Made by a program: the position numbers and the translations under genes. The notes under the pieces were generated by a model. It searched no databases and had not been told where the DNA came from. It worked only from the letters and a program-made list of their open reading frames with translations. From assembly GCF_949628265.1 (NCBI RefSeq), contig NC_088787.1:5384501-5448500 (forward strand): 64,000 bases of DNA. The letters are read 5' to 3'. Of this stretch, positions 11,834 through 46,865 are shown in pieces. This DNA is from Cloeon dipterum (taxonomy: Eukaryota; Arthropoda; Insecta; Ephemeroptera; Baetidae). How positions within the stretch are numbered: the stretch's first letter is position 1; each line of letters opens with the position of its first letter.

Positions 11834-11909
11834 ATGGGCGAACAAGTGGCGAACACGTCGTTTTCAAGAGAGAACAATTTAATGGAGGGAGAAAAAAATA
11901 ATGCGAACA
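11834..11909 (+). CDS. Possible orphan first coding exon
   Basis: An ATG in AACAAAATGG context opens a 25-codon frame (MGEQVANTSF start, ending EKNNAN). It ends at a strong donor, GTAAGTAT, from 11910, leaving phase 1. Just upstream, CAAGATGGCCGC resembles a promoter-proximal YY1-type motif. No partner exon is recognised. The first kibra exon is 2 kb downstream, and kibra exon 2 needs a different phase. It may be a spurious frame or the start of an unknown or alternative transcript. Confidence 0.25.
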
Positions 11910-11949
11910 GTAAGTATCACCCGCGAATATTATGAATTTTTCGTTATTG

Positions 11950-12310
11950 ACTCGCCGAAGAATTTCTCTTCAAATGTGCTAATTTAAGAATGTACAAAAA
12001 AAAAATTAAGATACAAGAACATTTTAGTTATGAATGTAAAACATTAAAATTCGAGCTTAAAAGATGTTTTTAAAAGAATTCTATAATTCAGATCCAGCCG
12101 TCGGTCTCTAAAGCACCCGATTTAAGTCACGCCCCCTTTCCGCGAACATGGTAGATGCTCATCCGCGAGTGGTTTCAGACAACAAAGATGCTGGTGGACC
12201 AATCAAGGAGAAACTGCAAGTGAAGCTGCACATCTCGAATTTTATGGACTGGAAACTAGTGGTCACGCCCCCTTTTAGAAAACATGGCTGTCAGCAAAGT
12301 CGGGCCAGGG
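11950..12310 (+). repeat. Unclassified repeat unit, copy 1
   Basis: The shared blocks are AATTAAGATACAAGAAC, CACCCGATTTAAGTCACGCC, a GCGAGTGGTTTCAGACAACA block and a tail with GGACTGGAAAC. The same order is seen at about 12960-13210 and 13215-13520. It is non-coding. Confidence 0.6.
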
Positions 12311-12700
12311 ATGTTCAAGTGGCTGGTACCTTGCCGTGACGTCTAAGGTTTCTCACAAAATTTGGGCCGATTCTCTTAGCCATGTTAAAAGAGATATGAC
12401 TGCTTTAACTAGTCTTTCCGAAACAGGAAAGAGGAGAAGTGGGTTCCGTACCTGTGAGAGTTTATTACCGTTGATAGTCCCGAACGTACAACTCTGCTAC
12501 CCATGGGATGCGTGGGGGAGAGGCAGGGAAAGAGCCATGCATGCCTTTGCTCTATCTGCAGTCGGTTATAGAAGAAATCCAGAGAGGAAGAGACAAGCCA
12601 TCCCTGCGAGTCGTGATTATATACCTGAGATCATGAGATCCTCCTCCGAATTCCCCCTTAGGCTAAGAGGACAGTAAAGCTTATTTACTCTCCTTACTTT

Positions 12701-12816
12701 GGGCGTCCAAGGGGCGGATTACGGCCACTGTTTTTTAGCTTCGCCTTAAAAACACTGTCCTTATTCCCAGCGTTGCCATTTTCTTTCAAAGTTGCGTTGC
12801 CGTGATCCGCCCCCAG
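12701..12816. mobile_element. MITE family 4 (GGGGCGGATCACGGCAACGC ends), copy 1
   Basis: It opens with GGGGCGGATTACGGC and closes with GTTGCGTTGCCGTGATCCGC, an inverted pair, with internal CTTAAAAACACTG and CCAGCGTTGCCATTTT. A second, more symmetric copy is at 48973-49098. About 115-125 bp, no ORF. Confidence 0.7.
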
Positions 12817-12959
12817 GTGAAACCCTGACAATGGCATAATAATAGTAGCGATTGAGAGGAAAACACATGGCTCATTGGATGCTGCGTGGGGAGGGGCACG
12901 AGATTGAGAATATACCCCGTTCTTTATTCGCTGGACCGCCACCATACTCTGAACGTCAC

Positions 12960-13210
12960 CGCCCACCATTTTTTGCCACCCTTTTGTATAGGAATTTGCC
13001 TAAAACTGGAATTAGATACAAGGATAAAAGTTATTATAGTAAAAAACATCAAAATTTGCGATTATAAGAATTTTTCAAAAGAATTCCATCCAGATTCGAC
13101 CGTTTGCCTCTAGTCACCCGATTTAATTCACGTCCCCTTTGGCGACCATTGTGGATGCGCGTTTGCGAGTGGTTCCAGACAACAAAGACGCTGGTTAACG
13201 ACGGATAAAT
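12960..13210 (+). repeat. Unclassified repeat unit, copy 2
   Basis: It shares AGAATTCCATCCAGATTC, CACCCGATTTAATTCACG, GCGAGTGGTTCCAGACAACA and AAGACGCTGGTTAA with the unit at 13215-13520. Confidence 0.65.
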
Positions 13211-13214
13211 GTCA

Positions 13215-13520
13215 CCGGCCACCATTTTGTATTATGAGCCTGTCAAAGAATATCTCTTAAAATGGTGATTAGAATTCGCAAAAAACGGAAATTAAGATAC
13301 AAGAACGGAAGCAAAACATAAAAATTCGTACAGAAAAGAATTTTTCAAAAGAATTCCATCCAGATTCAACCGTTGGCCTCTTATGTCACCCGATTTAAGT
13401 CACGCCCCTTTTAGCGACCATGATCGCTGCGCGTCTGCGAGTGGTTTCAGACAACAAAGACGCTGGTTAACCAACCACGGACGCAAATCTCGTAAATTTG
13501 GACTGGAAACAGACGGTTTT
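13215..13520 (+). repeat. Unclassified repeat unit, copy 3
   Basis: It shares AGAATTCCATCCAGATTC, CACCCGATTTAAGTCACGCC, GCGAGTGGTTTCAGACAACA and AAGACGCTGGTTAACC with the two upstream copies. It ends about 380 nt before the kibra start. Confidence 0.65.
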
Positions 13521-13559
13521 CCCTTATTTAATTCAAAACGTGTTTATTAACCGCCTCTT

Positions 13560-37762
<24,203 letters not shown>

Positions 37763-38062
37763 GGAAACAAAATTCAAAAAACAAAAACAAAAAACGCACC
37801 AGTTTAAACCGCTCTGTGACGCCGTTTGCTCTGCATTCGACCGCTCGACGACTTTAATTTTTTTGCTATTAAAAAAAAATTATATCTAATTTTAAGCCAG
37901 GGAAATATTTTCCATTATTTTATTTATCCCGAGGACCTTTGCTAAATATTTACCTAGTCAAAATAAATAAATAAAATTTGAATAATCGGAGTGGTCGGTG
38001 CGCGGGCAAATCGGTCGAAACTGCTGTGACAGCTCTCTAATTGCCGAGACAACGGAAGAAAT

Positions 38063-38081
38063 ACACACACACACACACACA
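38063..38081 (+). repeat. (CA)n microsatellite in the kibra 3' UTR
   Basis: CA run about 300 nt after the kibra stop codon. Confidence 0.9.
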
Positions 38082-38975
38082 CGCAGATGATGACGAAAGA
38101 ATAGCATTTTTGTGCCTTGCAGCTTGCCATAACGAGTTTTTACTATAATTTACACGAGTAATATTTGCACCCAACACCACCGAAATGCAAGATCTTATCT
38201 CTTGCGAGTTTTATCGAAAAAACTACTGCCTTAACTTGATAATTTTTTATTATTATTTTCGTTTGTGTCCGCGCCTCTTGTTTTTTCTCTCTGTAAAAAT
38301 AGCATTCCTTCTTCAGAAGAGATCTGAGTCTTTGTCCATGTCAACAACTGATTGAAGAATAAAAACACTTACAAACTTGGCAAGCGAAATCTGGATTTGA
38401 AATTCAAATGGCAGCAGGAATTTTTTTTCCTGAGTTTAATTGCCATTTGGTTTTGAATTAAAAGAAAGTGTCCTTCTAAGAAATAGATTTATATGAATTA
38501 GTTGAAAATTTAAAAACGTTACAAGTTTGGCTTTAAGGGACAAATAGGTTAAAGAAAATGATGGCGTTTTTAATTTTTGTTTTTTAGGCCGACCGTGATG
38601 AGTTAACGTTTATTTTGAAATATCGTACAGTGATTTTAATAACAAAAACAAAATATGGCGTCCATCGACCACCACATAAACTTGCAGAATTTGTTTTTTG
38701 AATCTTGAAAGTTTATGTTTGGTAAAAAGCTCCATGTCGACAGCTTATTTTAAATTTATATATGTTGGCAATGGAGATTTTTAAATTCAAGTGGCGCCAG
38801 GATATTTGCTTGTTAAGTTTTTGCTTTTATTTCAAGATTGAAATTTCATTTAAATTGCCGCAAATTGTTTTCAATGTCGCAAAAAATTTATTTCTTTAAT
38901 TTTATTTTGTTTAAGTAAAGCCCATTGTGATTTTTAACTATTTACGTCCTTTAAAGCAGCTCTCTGCCTACACGC

Positions 38976-39419
38976 ATTTAAAGTGGAATGATAGCGATTT
39001 TAATTTTACCGGTTACGCCCTCTTTTTTAAGCAAAAGAAATTTATTTGCTATGGGGGTGAGAAAAATCATGAAAATTTAATTATGAGAAGATAAAAATGA
39101 GCACTTTTGAGTCTTGAAAGATATTTTTTTAAGCAGATTTTTCGAAAGGGGTCTGTGTTTGGCCTGATTAAAATTCACCAGTTGGAACTAGCGTCAAAAA
39201 CTGCCTATATTCAGAAAGCTGATTAAGTTTCCAATTTTTTTCCCATTTAACTGTTTCTAAAATTTACTATTTTCGCACGAAATTGGTCTAAAAATTTCAG
39301 CTGTCCGTTAGGGAACATTTAAATTTTTTGGGAAATAATAAAATAACCAAAATTAATTAATTTTATTCGAAAATCATCACAGATTTTGGGGGGAAATTCC
39401 CTATCATTCCTCTTTAAAT
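38976..39419. mobile_element. MITE-like element with ATTTAAAGNGGAATGATAG ends, full copy
   Basis: Left end ATTTAAAGTGGAATGATAG. The right end reads ATTTAAAGAGGAATGATAG on the other strand, so the two match at all but one of 19 positions. Length is about 444 bp, with no ORF. Interior blocks ACCGGTTACGCCC, AATTATGAGAAGATAAAAAT and GCGTCAAAAACTGCCTA also occur in the truncated copies at 2195, 25010 and 420. Confidence 0.75.
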
Positions 39420-40044
39420 TAGTTCTCAAATAAAATTGCCAGTCGATGATCGGTATTGAACCAAGATTGCTCAATGATGAATTTTAAGAAATTGGATGAA
39501 AACTGTTACCAGGATTTATCGTGTTGCCTGCTAAGTCTGTCTGCGATCTGACTCGTTTTTAACAGCAACCAAACTGTTTTATCAGCAATGAGAGCTTGCT
39601 CGAAGAAAAAATAATAATAAATGAAAAAAAAATATATTAAATCAGCCTCTGTACGCCTTTTGGAAAAGGGGTTTTAGTCTTTAAAAAAAGGAATCGTGGT
39701 GTCCGTGCCTTGCGAGCGGCCTCTGGCGAGCAGCTTCAAAAAATCAAACGGCTCGCTGGGGCCGGCCAGTGGTATTTTTTCTCTCGAAAGATGACTAAAT
39801 GTGTAAAAATGTAGTGAATGGTACATAATATATTATATATTTGTCGTATGCTACAGCCTTTGAAAATATTTTCACTCTCCATAATTTTTGTAAAGATTCT
39901 AGTGTATAAAACTGAATAAATAAGATGAAAAACAATATTTATGAAATTAGCGCCTGTCTTTTTCTTGAATTGTATGACACAGTAATTTACAAACTGTACT
40001 TGCTGTACGTTCAACTCGGTTGAATAAAATCCGGAAAATATAGT

Positions 40045-43000
40045 TCAGCGGAGTGCTTGGTACCGCCGGCCTCTTTGGCAATGCTCCGGAAGCTGGAAAA
40101 AAATGGTAATTTTATTTCGTGTCAAAAAAAGAGAAATTCAAACTCACCGGAGCTCCGATCCGGGAGAGGAACCTGTTGCGGATGTGGAAGTCGGAACGCT
40201 GCAGCTGGTCCTGAGGCGAAACGTCCGCCATTGCGCCTGATGCAAGCAGTTTTTCGCGCTCCAAATCGGCTTGTTCACTGAAAATTAAAATTATTAATTG
40301 CAGATAATTATTTTACATCATTAACAAAATTCAATTGTTTTTGTTAACGCAGAAAAATAAATAAAAGTTTATTTTTCTGGTGAGAAACAAGATTTTTGGC
40401 TGCCAGGGCACCCTGGTACCTTCGAAAGGGTTAAATTAGCATATTCTGAAAGACCTCGACTTGGTCATTGCAACGGTGTGCAAAAATTTCAGATCAAACA
40501 ATTACAGCGCCAATCAGGCGTCTTTAAAATGGTTACCCTGACGCCAGGGTTCAATTTCTTGTATTTCTTTCAAATTAAACTAAATAAAATTGCCACTATG
40601 CAATTAAAATTACCTTTTTTTATTTTTAAAAATAAATTCTGCAAGGGGATAATTATAATTAATTTAACAAGTGGCTTCCGTCAGGTTGCATGACCTGGGG
40701 AAGGTCGGTGACTGGCAAGGAGAAAAATCTTCGCCAAGTATCGCAAAATGTGCTCAAAATTACTGATTTAAGCATTAATAACCGGCTTCGAAGCGAATCT
40801 CAGGTCGGGATACCCTGAAAAAGGTCGTTAGGGTATCCCAGGTAAAAGTCCAACCAAAGACCTGTCCGATGAGGTTTCGTGGTCGACAATCGGATGAACG
40901 GCCGAATTTTAACAAAAATAAAACTAGTGAACATTTCGCGTCAAGCTATAAGCCGAAAAATCTTAAAAAATTAATTTTTAATTTTTCTATGGGCGCGAAA
41001 CATCTGAAAATTGGATTCCAGACTGGCAGTGGTCCTGCGCATGCGATGGAGTTGGTAAGACGCTTTAAGTTTACTCCATTAAGAAAAAAATTGCGAGTTT
41101 TCGATTTCCCATGTTAATCTTATGGAGAAAGTGCAAAAATCACGTTTTTTAATGTTCAAAATCTCTCTCCTCTTAGAATTTTGATCGGATCGGCTAGTAT
41201 TTGATCTTAAAATGGTCTCAAATAAATTTAGCGTTAATTGAGGAGCCATTTTTCGAATGTTTACCCTAGACTGGAGATGTGGCCGGCGGAAGTCATTAAA
41301 AATTTCGACTTTTTCGAAAATACGGCAGAAAAGAAATTCGTGGAAATTAGAAACATTTGACCGATTTTGAAAAACCGCACACGGGTGGACGCAACTCACC
41401 AAGGAGCGTGATTCGGTACCAAAATCAGTGCCACACGGCCCATAGAGTCCCGCCTGAGCCAACAAAACAAAAGTTTGAAATGTCACATTTCTCGTTTTTT
41501 TACTTTAAAAATTTATAGCTCGGCTCCAATGGGTCGTACAGTAAACAACCAAAGTTTATCAGACTTGGCTTGAAATTCTGTGTCAGCGCCGACGGCCGCA
41601 AAATCAGCGCTATTTTAGTTTTTGGGCCGGATGAAAGAAGCCAGATGAAAAAAAACATTAAAAACCAACCTCTGAGCAGATATCAGGTCGGGGTACCCTG
41701 GAAAAACTCGTTAAAGTATCCAAAGTAAAATTCCAATGAAAAATCTGTCCAAATAGCAGCCAAATTTAAAAATAAACTATTTTCGCCCTAGCGCATTACG
41801 CGTTGTGCAAAGAGAAAAATCAGAAAAAAATTAAATTGAATTTTTCTATGGGGGCGAAAAACCAGAAAGTTGGTTTTCAGACCGGCGGCGGTCTTTAGCA
41901 TGCGATGGAGCCGGTTAAACTCTATAAATATCATCCGTTTGGACAAAATTCAATAATGTCCAGAAATTCTGCAAAGGAAAATTTAAATTAATTTGATATT
42001 TACCTTCTTTGCGTCTCCCACGCCTCACGTTGGCTGGCACTCATGTTTAGAAGGCCGTCGCCGTTCGAGTCGATGATCAAAATTAGAATGCTGATCAACA
42101 GCGCCACTGCAAAAGACAAAATATAATTTAATTTAATTTACATAATATTTTTATTTCTGCTTTGACTACAATATCTTTATGGAGCTATTTTGTATAAATC
42201 AACAGAACCTTAACTATTATTATCAGTATATTTTCATTTTCTTTGACGCTTATCAGCAGGTGACCGATATTAATCGGTTTACCTGTCCTCTATCTCCCAA
42301 GCGACTTTCATTTCCTCTCAGGCTGAGATTAAACATTTGCTTAACCCAGAAAAACAAGATTCACTTTCTTTTTTTCTATCAGACAAATTTTCGGAGGCAC
42401 CAATAAATATTTTTTAAATACAGTTTTAGTTTAAATGAGGTTAAATTTTATTGTGCCGCGGAATTTTGGCCGACCGTTCGCCCCACCCACTTTTATAACC
42501 CACACATCAGCTGATCTGAGTGAAGTTAGCTTCCTGTGGTAGAACTAAAACGTCACTCCGATCAGCTGACTCACGTTCATGCCGCGGAAATTTGGCCGAG
42601 TATTCGTCCCGCCCACTTTTAGATATCCCTCCGATCAGCTGAATCGTGTGGGCGATGCGTAGATATATAAAAGTGGGACGGGCCAACATTTGATCGGCCA
42701 AATTTCCGCTGCACGTACAAATCAGACAGTATTTAACGAAAGAAACATTACCGCAAAGCCAGCCGAGGAAGAACATCTCGAGCAGGAGGTATCCTCCCTT
42801 GTCGACGATCACTCCGGCCAGCATGGTGACCAGGGCCAGTCCCAGGTTCTGCACGGCTTGTGCTCTGCAAAAGTTACCAAAAATAAAAATCTCCAGTTAA
42901 TAGCCTAAAACGACCACTCACATTCCGTAGGCGGTGCCGAGCTGGTGGTCAGGGATGACCAGGGCGACCATGGGCCAGAGGGCGCTGGCCAGCATCGAGT

Positions 43001-45352
43001 AGGACACGCCCATGCCCACCATGGCGATGTAGGGGTTGAGGAAGGTGAAGGCGAGCAGCGCGTGGCAGCCCAGCGTCGACACGACCGACACCAACACCCA
43101 GAAGGCGTTGCGGCCCACCTTGTCCACGAGCAGACCCAGCAGCGGCGACGCCACCGCGCTGATGATGAACACCAGGCTGTTCACGAAATTCGCGTCCTTC
43201 GGGTCCATTTCAAACTTGCGCATGAAGAACACCCTGAAAGACGAGATTGCGTTGCCATTAAGTAGTGTCCACAAGGTCGCGTTGGTTTTTTTTTCAGATT
43301 TAAATTAACGACCGTCTTTGACGAAGATTCCGAGCACACCAATCGATTCTTTAGGGTCGAATTAGGTAGAGTGGATATTTTTTCCGTTAAAAAGGGCAGT
43401 GTGTCGTGCGAACTTTTTCCCGCCAAAACAATATGACAGTGAGAACCGCGCATGCGTCAGAGCTGGTTTGAGCATTTGCAGAGAGACTGCCTGTACGAAT
43501 GACTTCTTTGTCAGATCCAGCCAGCTCTGACGCATGCGCACTTCTCGCATTCATATTGTTTTGGCGGGAAAAAGTTCACCCTTTTTTAACGGAAAAAATA
43601 TCCACTTTACCTAATTCGACCCTCAGGAATCGATTGGTGTGCTCAGAAACTTCATCTAAGACGGTCTTTAATGATTACGGCCAGTTGCATTTAGTACAGA
43701 ATTTTGCTTTAGGACAAAAATTGACTTGAAATGACGTCACCTGGTCCTGGTGGCAGTATTAAGAACTGATTTATGGCTTTAAAGAAAAATGAAGGAAATA
43801 AACTCGGATTGATGTTTTTCTCAACTTGAATTTGGTAAACGATTTTGCCCGTGGGCAAGAATTCAGTTAAAATTACGCCCCCTGATGAGATAACGTGCAA
43901 ATAATTACACAATATTGCGTTATACTCAACAGGCGCCACCTGGAGGCAGCTCTGTACACTAGCAAATAATGGCATTAAAATCAATTTCTTTAAGAATTTC
44001 AGTAGCTTAAAAGAGTTTTCTCACTTTCCAAGGGCGATGAAGGGGAAAATGGCGAGGTAGTACGAGACGCAGATGCCGGCAACGAGCCAGAAGGTGACGG
44101 GGAAGTATCGGACGTCGCTCAGCCGCACCACCTCCTCCGTGCCGCCCACTGAGTTTTGTCCGATGTGCCGCTCTCGGCGCTTGTCCAGCACCGTAAGTAT
44201 CAACGCCGAGATAAGTGACAGAAGCGTCGTTGTCGCCGCTGTAAAAGTTTAATAAATAAAGAATTTAAAAAAAGGTAACAAACGCAATTTTTGGTGTACC
44301 TATGAAGAGGACGACACCGAGACAGGTGTATCCGTGGTAGTAGTGGCTGACCCAGCCATAGAGCGGCTCCATCACGTTGAAGTTGACCGTGGAGCCGACG
44401 CGGGCGAAGCTCAGCTGCAGGCCGAACACCATGTTCAGCTCTTTGCCTTTGAACCATAGCACTGCGTAGTTGTTCTGCGCCACGGCCAAAGACTCGCCAC
44501 CAATGCTAAGAAATGTATTTATTTATTAAATTAAAACAATAATAATAATTCAAACATTGAATTTACCCGAAAATAAATCGGCCGACGACCATGAGCCAAA
44601 ACTTGCCCAAATAGCCCCCGAGGGCGAAGACAAGTTGGCCAACCACCACGAGGAATGCGTAAATTACGGTTCCCAGCCGGATTCCGAAAACTCTGTCGAT
44701 GAGAAATCCGCCCACAAAGCAGAGCACGACGTTCGGCCACGAGTACCACGAATAAAGGTAGACGAATTCCGTCGTGGTCAGCTGTAGGTCATGCTTGAAG
44801 TAGTCCTGCAACGCGGCAGGATTGTCGTAGCAGAAGTACGAACCTGGAGAAAAAATTTTAATTAATTTTTCTGGGATTTAAAAATTATTATTGCTGACAA
44901 ATGATTAAATTTTACTCAATCGTTAAATCGCATAAAAATCGTCTCCCAAACGTGACTACAAACTCAAAAGTGAAATTTTTACTAAAAAAGGAGACATCGC
45001 ACCAGTTGTGAAACTGAAAAAAAAATAGAAAGTCATCCGTTTCCTAATCAAAAATGTGGCCCACTTAACAAAATCAAGAATTTTCCAAAATTCCGTGCAA
45101 TATCAGCCTGTATTTCCCCAAAATTCTCAAACTACGCTTCATTTTCAGAAATCAGGTTGTCTCCTCATCCTCACACTTCCTTGTAAGGTATAATTATTTA
45201 ATTATGTCTCGACTCTCACCAAATCCGAGGATGCACATGAGCAGCAACGCGAGGGCCCTGCTGCACAGGTGGGCCGGACTGCAGCAGGACACATCATCCT
45301 CCTCGTCCTGCCGACGTCGCGGGTTGGTCACCACTTCCTCAGGGTCCTCCAT
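40045..45352 (-). CDS. MFSD1: MFSD1-like lysosomal major-facilitator transporter, complete
   Basis: MFSD1 is a twelve-transmembrane lysosomal transporter, stabilised in mammals by GLMP and reported to export dipeptides. Nine coding exons on the minus strand: 45352-45220 (ATG at 45352), 44843-44567, 44505-44300, 44238-44025, 43233-42922, 42864-42752, 42106-42004, 40277-40148 and 40092-40045 (stop TGA). All junctions are in phase; 1536 nt, 511 residues. Family-specific stretches are clear: CYDNPAALQ, WYSWPNVVLCF, GGFLIDRVFGIRLG at about 89-102 (MFS motif A), GGESLAVAQNNYAVLWFKGK, AIFPFIALGKVFF, LWPMVALVIPDHQLGTAYG and QNLGLALV. The N-terminus is acidic and hydrophilic. After the last membrane span comes DSNGDGLLNMSASQREAWE, aligning with the SARQRE tail of the mammalian protein, then an extension of about 60 residues that lengthens it beyond the roughly 465 of mammals. 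Introns hold elements of families 2 and 6. Confidence 0.93.
40680..41960 (-). repeat. Unclassified ~1.1-kb dispersed repeat, copy 4 (reversed), in an MFSD1 intron
   Basis: Between MFSD1-like exons 8 and 7. Reversed blocks GGTCGGGATACCCTGAAAAA, CACACGGCCCATAGAGTCCC and CTCGGCTCCAATGGGTCGTA match the kibra-intron copies. A second partial set, ATCAGGTCGGGGTACCCTGG, starts at about 41680, so this is probably one copy plus a fragment. Confidence 0.65.
42453..42712. mobile_element. MITE family 6, composite copy with a third internal end
   Basis: Ends are CCGCGGAATTTTGGCCGA at the left and TCGGCCAAATTTCCGC at the right. A further copy of the end, GCCGCGGAAATTTGGCCGAG, sits in the middle at about 42581. 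Inner GCCCACTTTTA and CAGCTGA blocks are also duplicated. This looks like one element inserted in or fused to another. It is in the intron 42107-42751 of the MFSD1-like gene. Confidence 0.7.
43305..43671. mobile_element. TTAA-flanked MITE family 2, copy 1
   Basis: Flanked by TTAA at 43305-43308 and 43668-43671. Long arms: GACCGTCTTTGACGAAG, CACACCAATCGATTC, CGGGAAAAAGTT-type and CGCATGCGTCAGAGCTGG are each repeated as the reverse complement in the second half. It lies in MFSD1 intron 4 (43234-44024). TTAA targets are typical of piggyBac-type elements, which is inference here. Confidence 0.8.
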
Positions 45353-45863
45353 CACTGCGTCACACTACTTTCGAATGCATACATATTACCAAGCACAACA
45401 ACAACAAGTGGCTCGCGCCGTTTTTTTATTTTACCTTGCTCTCAGGTCGCGGTTTTTCTGCTTTCTGGGCCGCTGTATCAGCAGTTCGTCGGCATCGGGG
45501 TGGGTGTCCGCGGGAGTTAGTCGCTGGCTGCTGGCATAAATCACGAGATTCGTTGTGTACCAACAGTCATCGCGCAATATTTTACAAATCAACACACACA
45601 ATATACACACAAAGCCAGCGGGTCGACGATTATCACGAATTAGAAACACGAAACAGCTGGTAAGTGGAGAAGGAGACGCTGTGGCCCCGCCCACAATGCC
45701 GACAGCGCCTCTAATGTGCTGGGAGTGATGAAAATCCCAGAAAACGAAGAATTCATTTCGATTAAACCGTTTAAATTGAGGGAAATGAATAATTCGTTTA
45801 ATTCGAGACATTCGCTGTAACGAATTATGAAGCTTAGATATCTAAAGAAATCATCGAATTAAT
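45353..45863. other. Region upstream of the MFSD1-like gene
   Basis: It probably contains the MFSD1 promoter and 5' UTR. Open frames overlap here on both strands without recognisable content. GCCCCGCCCACAATGCC lies at about 45685. No TATA box can be assigned. Confidence 0.4.
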
Positions 45864-45983
45864 GCCTACGACCATATCACGTTGAACACACCGGTTCTCG
45901 TCCGATCACCGAAGTTAAGCAACGTTGAGTGCGGTCAGTACTTGGATGGGTGACCGCCTGGGAACACCGCATGTTGTAGGCGC
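45864..45983 (+). rRNA. 5S ribosomal RNA gene
   Basis: The sequence begins GCCTACGACCATATCACG and ends CCGCATGTTGTAGGC, which closes stem I with the 5' end. It contains the conserved GTCCGATCACCGAAGTTAAG loop region and the internal pol III control region GGGTGACCGCCTGGGAACAC. Length about 118-120 nt, the normal size. A T-run follows at once. Only one copy is seen, although 5S genes usually sit in tandem arrays, so this is a dispersed gene or a well-preserved 5S-derived copy. Confidence 0.93.
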
Positions 45984-45988
45984 ACATC

Positions 45989-45993
45989 TTTTT
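45989..45993 (+). terminator. Pol III terminator of the 5S gene
   Basis: TTTTT directly after the mature 3' end, the normal RNA polymerase III stop. Confidence 0.75.
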
Positions 45994-46865
45994 ATCTCGT
46001 TTCTGCGTTTTAAAAATGTGGAAATTTCACAGGGGACTGCTGCAAATTGTTTTTTTAGCTTGAAAGTCTTACAAAATTAAAAAAAATCGTTACTTTTAAC
46101 TTTTCTTTTGTCAATAAGTCTTAAAATTAAATAAAAATGCTTATTTAATTTGCCAAAAAACGGATTATATTTTCTATTCCAGCTTGAAATTTGATATTTT
46201 TAACGTTCAGCTTTCACACATTTTTTTGCAAAAATTTCCAAAAAGACAGTTGGTTGCGTGCAACTCGCTAGCCTCATTTAGGACCAAAAGTCATTTTAAT
46301 TCTATTTATTTCTTGATTTCGAAACTCCCAGCGAATCAGTTATTTTCCAACCAATTTAAATTTTAATATGAAATAAAAAAAATTTCATGTTTAGATCCAT
46401 TTTGATTTTGTTATTAATAAAACCGCAAAGAAGACAATACACTGCGCAAGTTTCATTCACACTTTGGTTTTTAAAAAATTGAGCTTGCGGTTGAGATGAA
46501 TCTGAATTTTTGACCGGAAACATTTTCAAGAAAAGAAATGCGAAAAGATAATTAAAATATTGGGATTTAACGCCTGCTATAATTATGGAGACCGCAAAAA
46601 CATTTTGCCGTAGTTTTTTTTAGCTGTTTTAAGCAATTTACACGTGAACCTGCATTTTAAACAAAATTTCACGTGACAAAATGGCGTCAATGCCTTCCTT
46701 TTATAAAAAAATTCAAGTATTTTTTACCGTTTAGATATATGGAAAATTTAATGAATAAAAACATGATCTCTGAGAATATGTAAATACTTTTTTTTAATTG
46801 GGCATAGATAAGTTTGCAGATGCTTATAAAATGAAGCACTCAATGTCACTTTTTCCCACCCAAAG

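Larger units (their letters stand above)
37763..40044. other. Convergent intergenic region between kibra and the MFSD1-like gene
   Basis: It contains the kibra 3' UTR, with a (CA)n run at 38063-38081 and an AATAAA at about 38360, then an inverted-repeat element at 38976-39419 and AT-rich sequence up to the MFSD1-like stop. No further coding sequence is seen. Confidence 0.6.

Noticed and set aside
12148..12677. Two plus-strand frames (63 and 113 codons)
   Set aside because: They fall in the three-copy non-coding repeat, and the frames are not kept between copies.
42945..43308. Plus-strand frames over MFSD1 exon 5
   Set aside because: Antisense shadow of a clear MFSD1-like exon.
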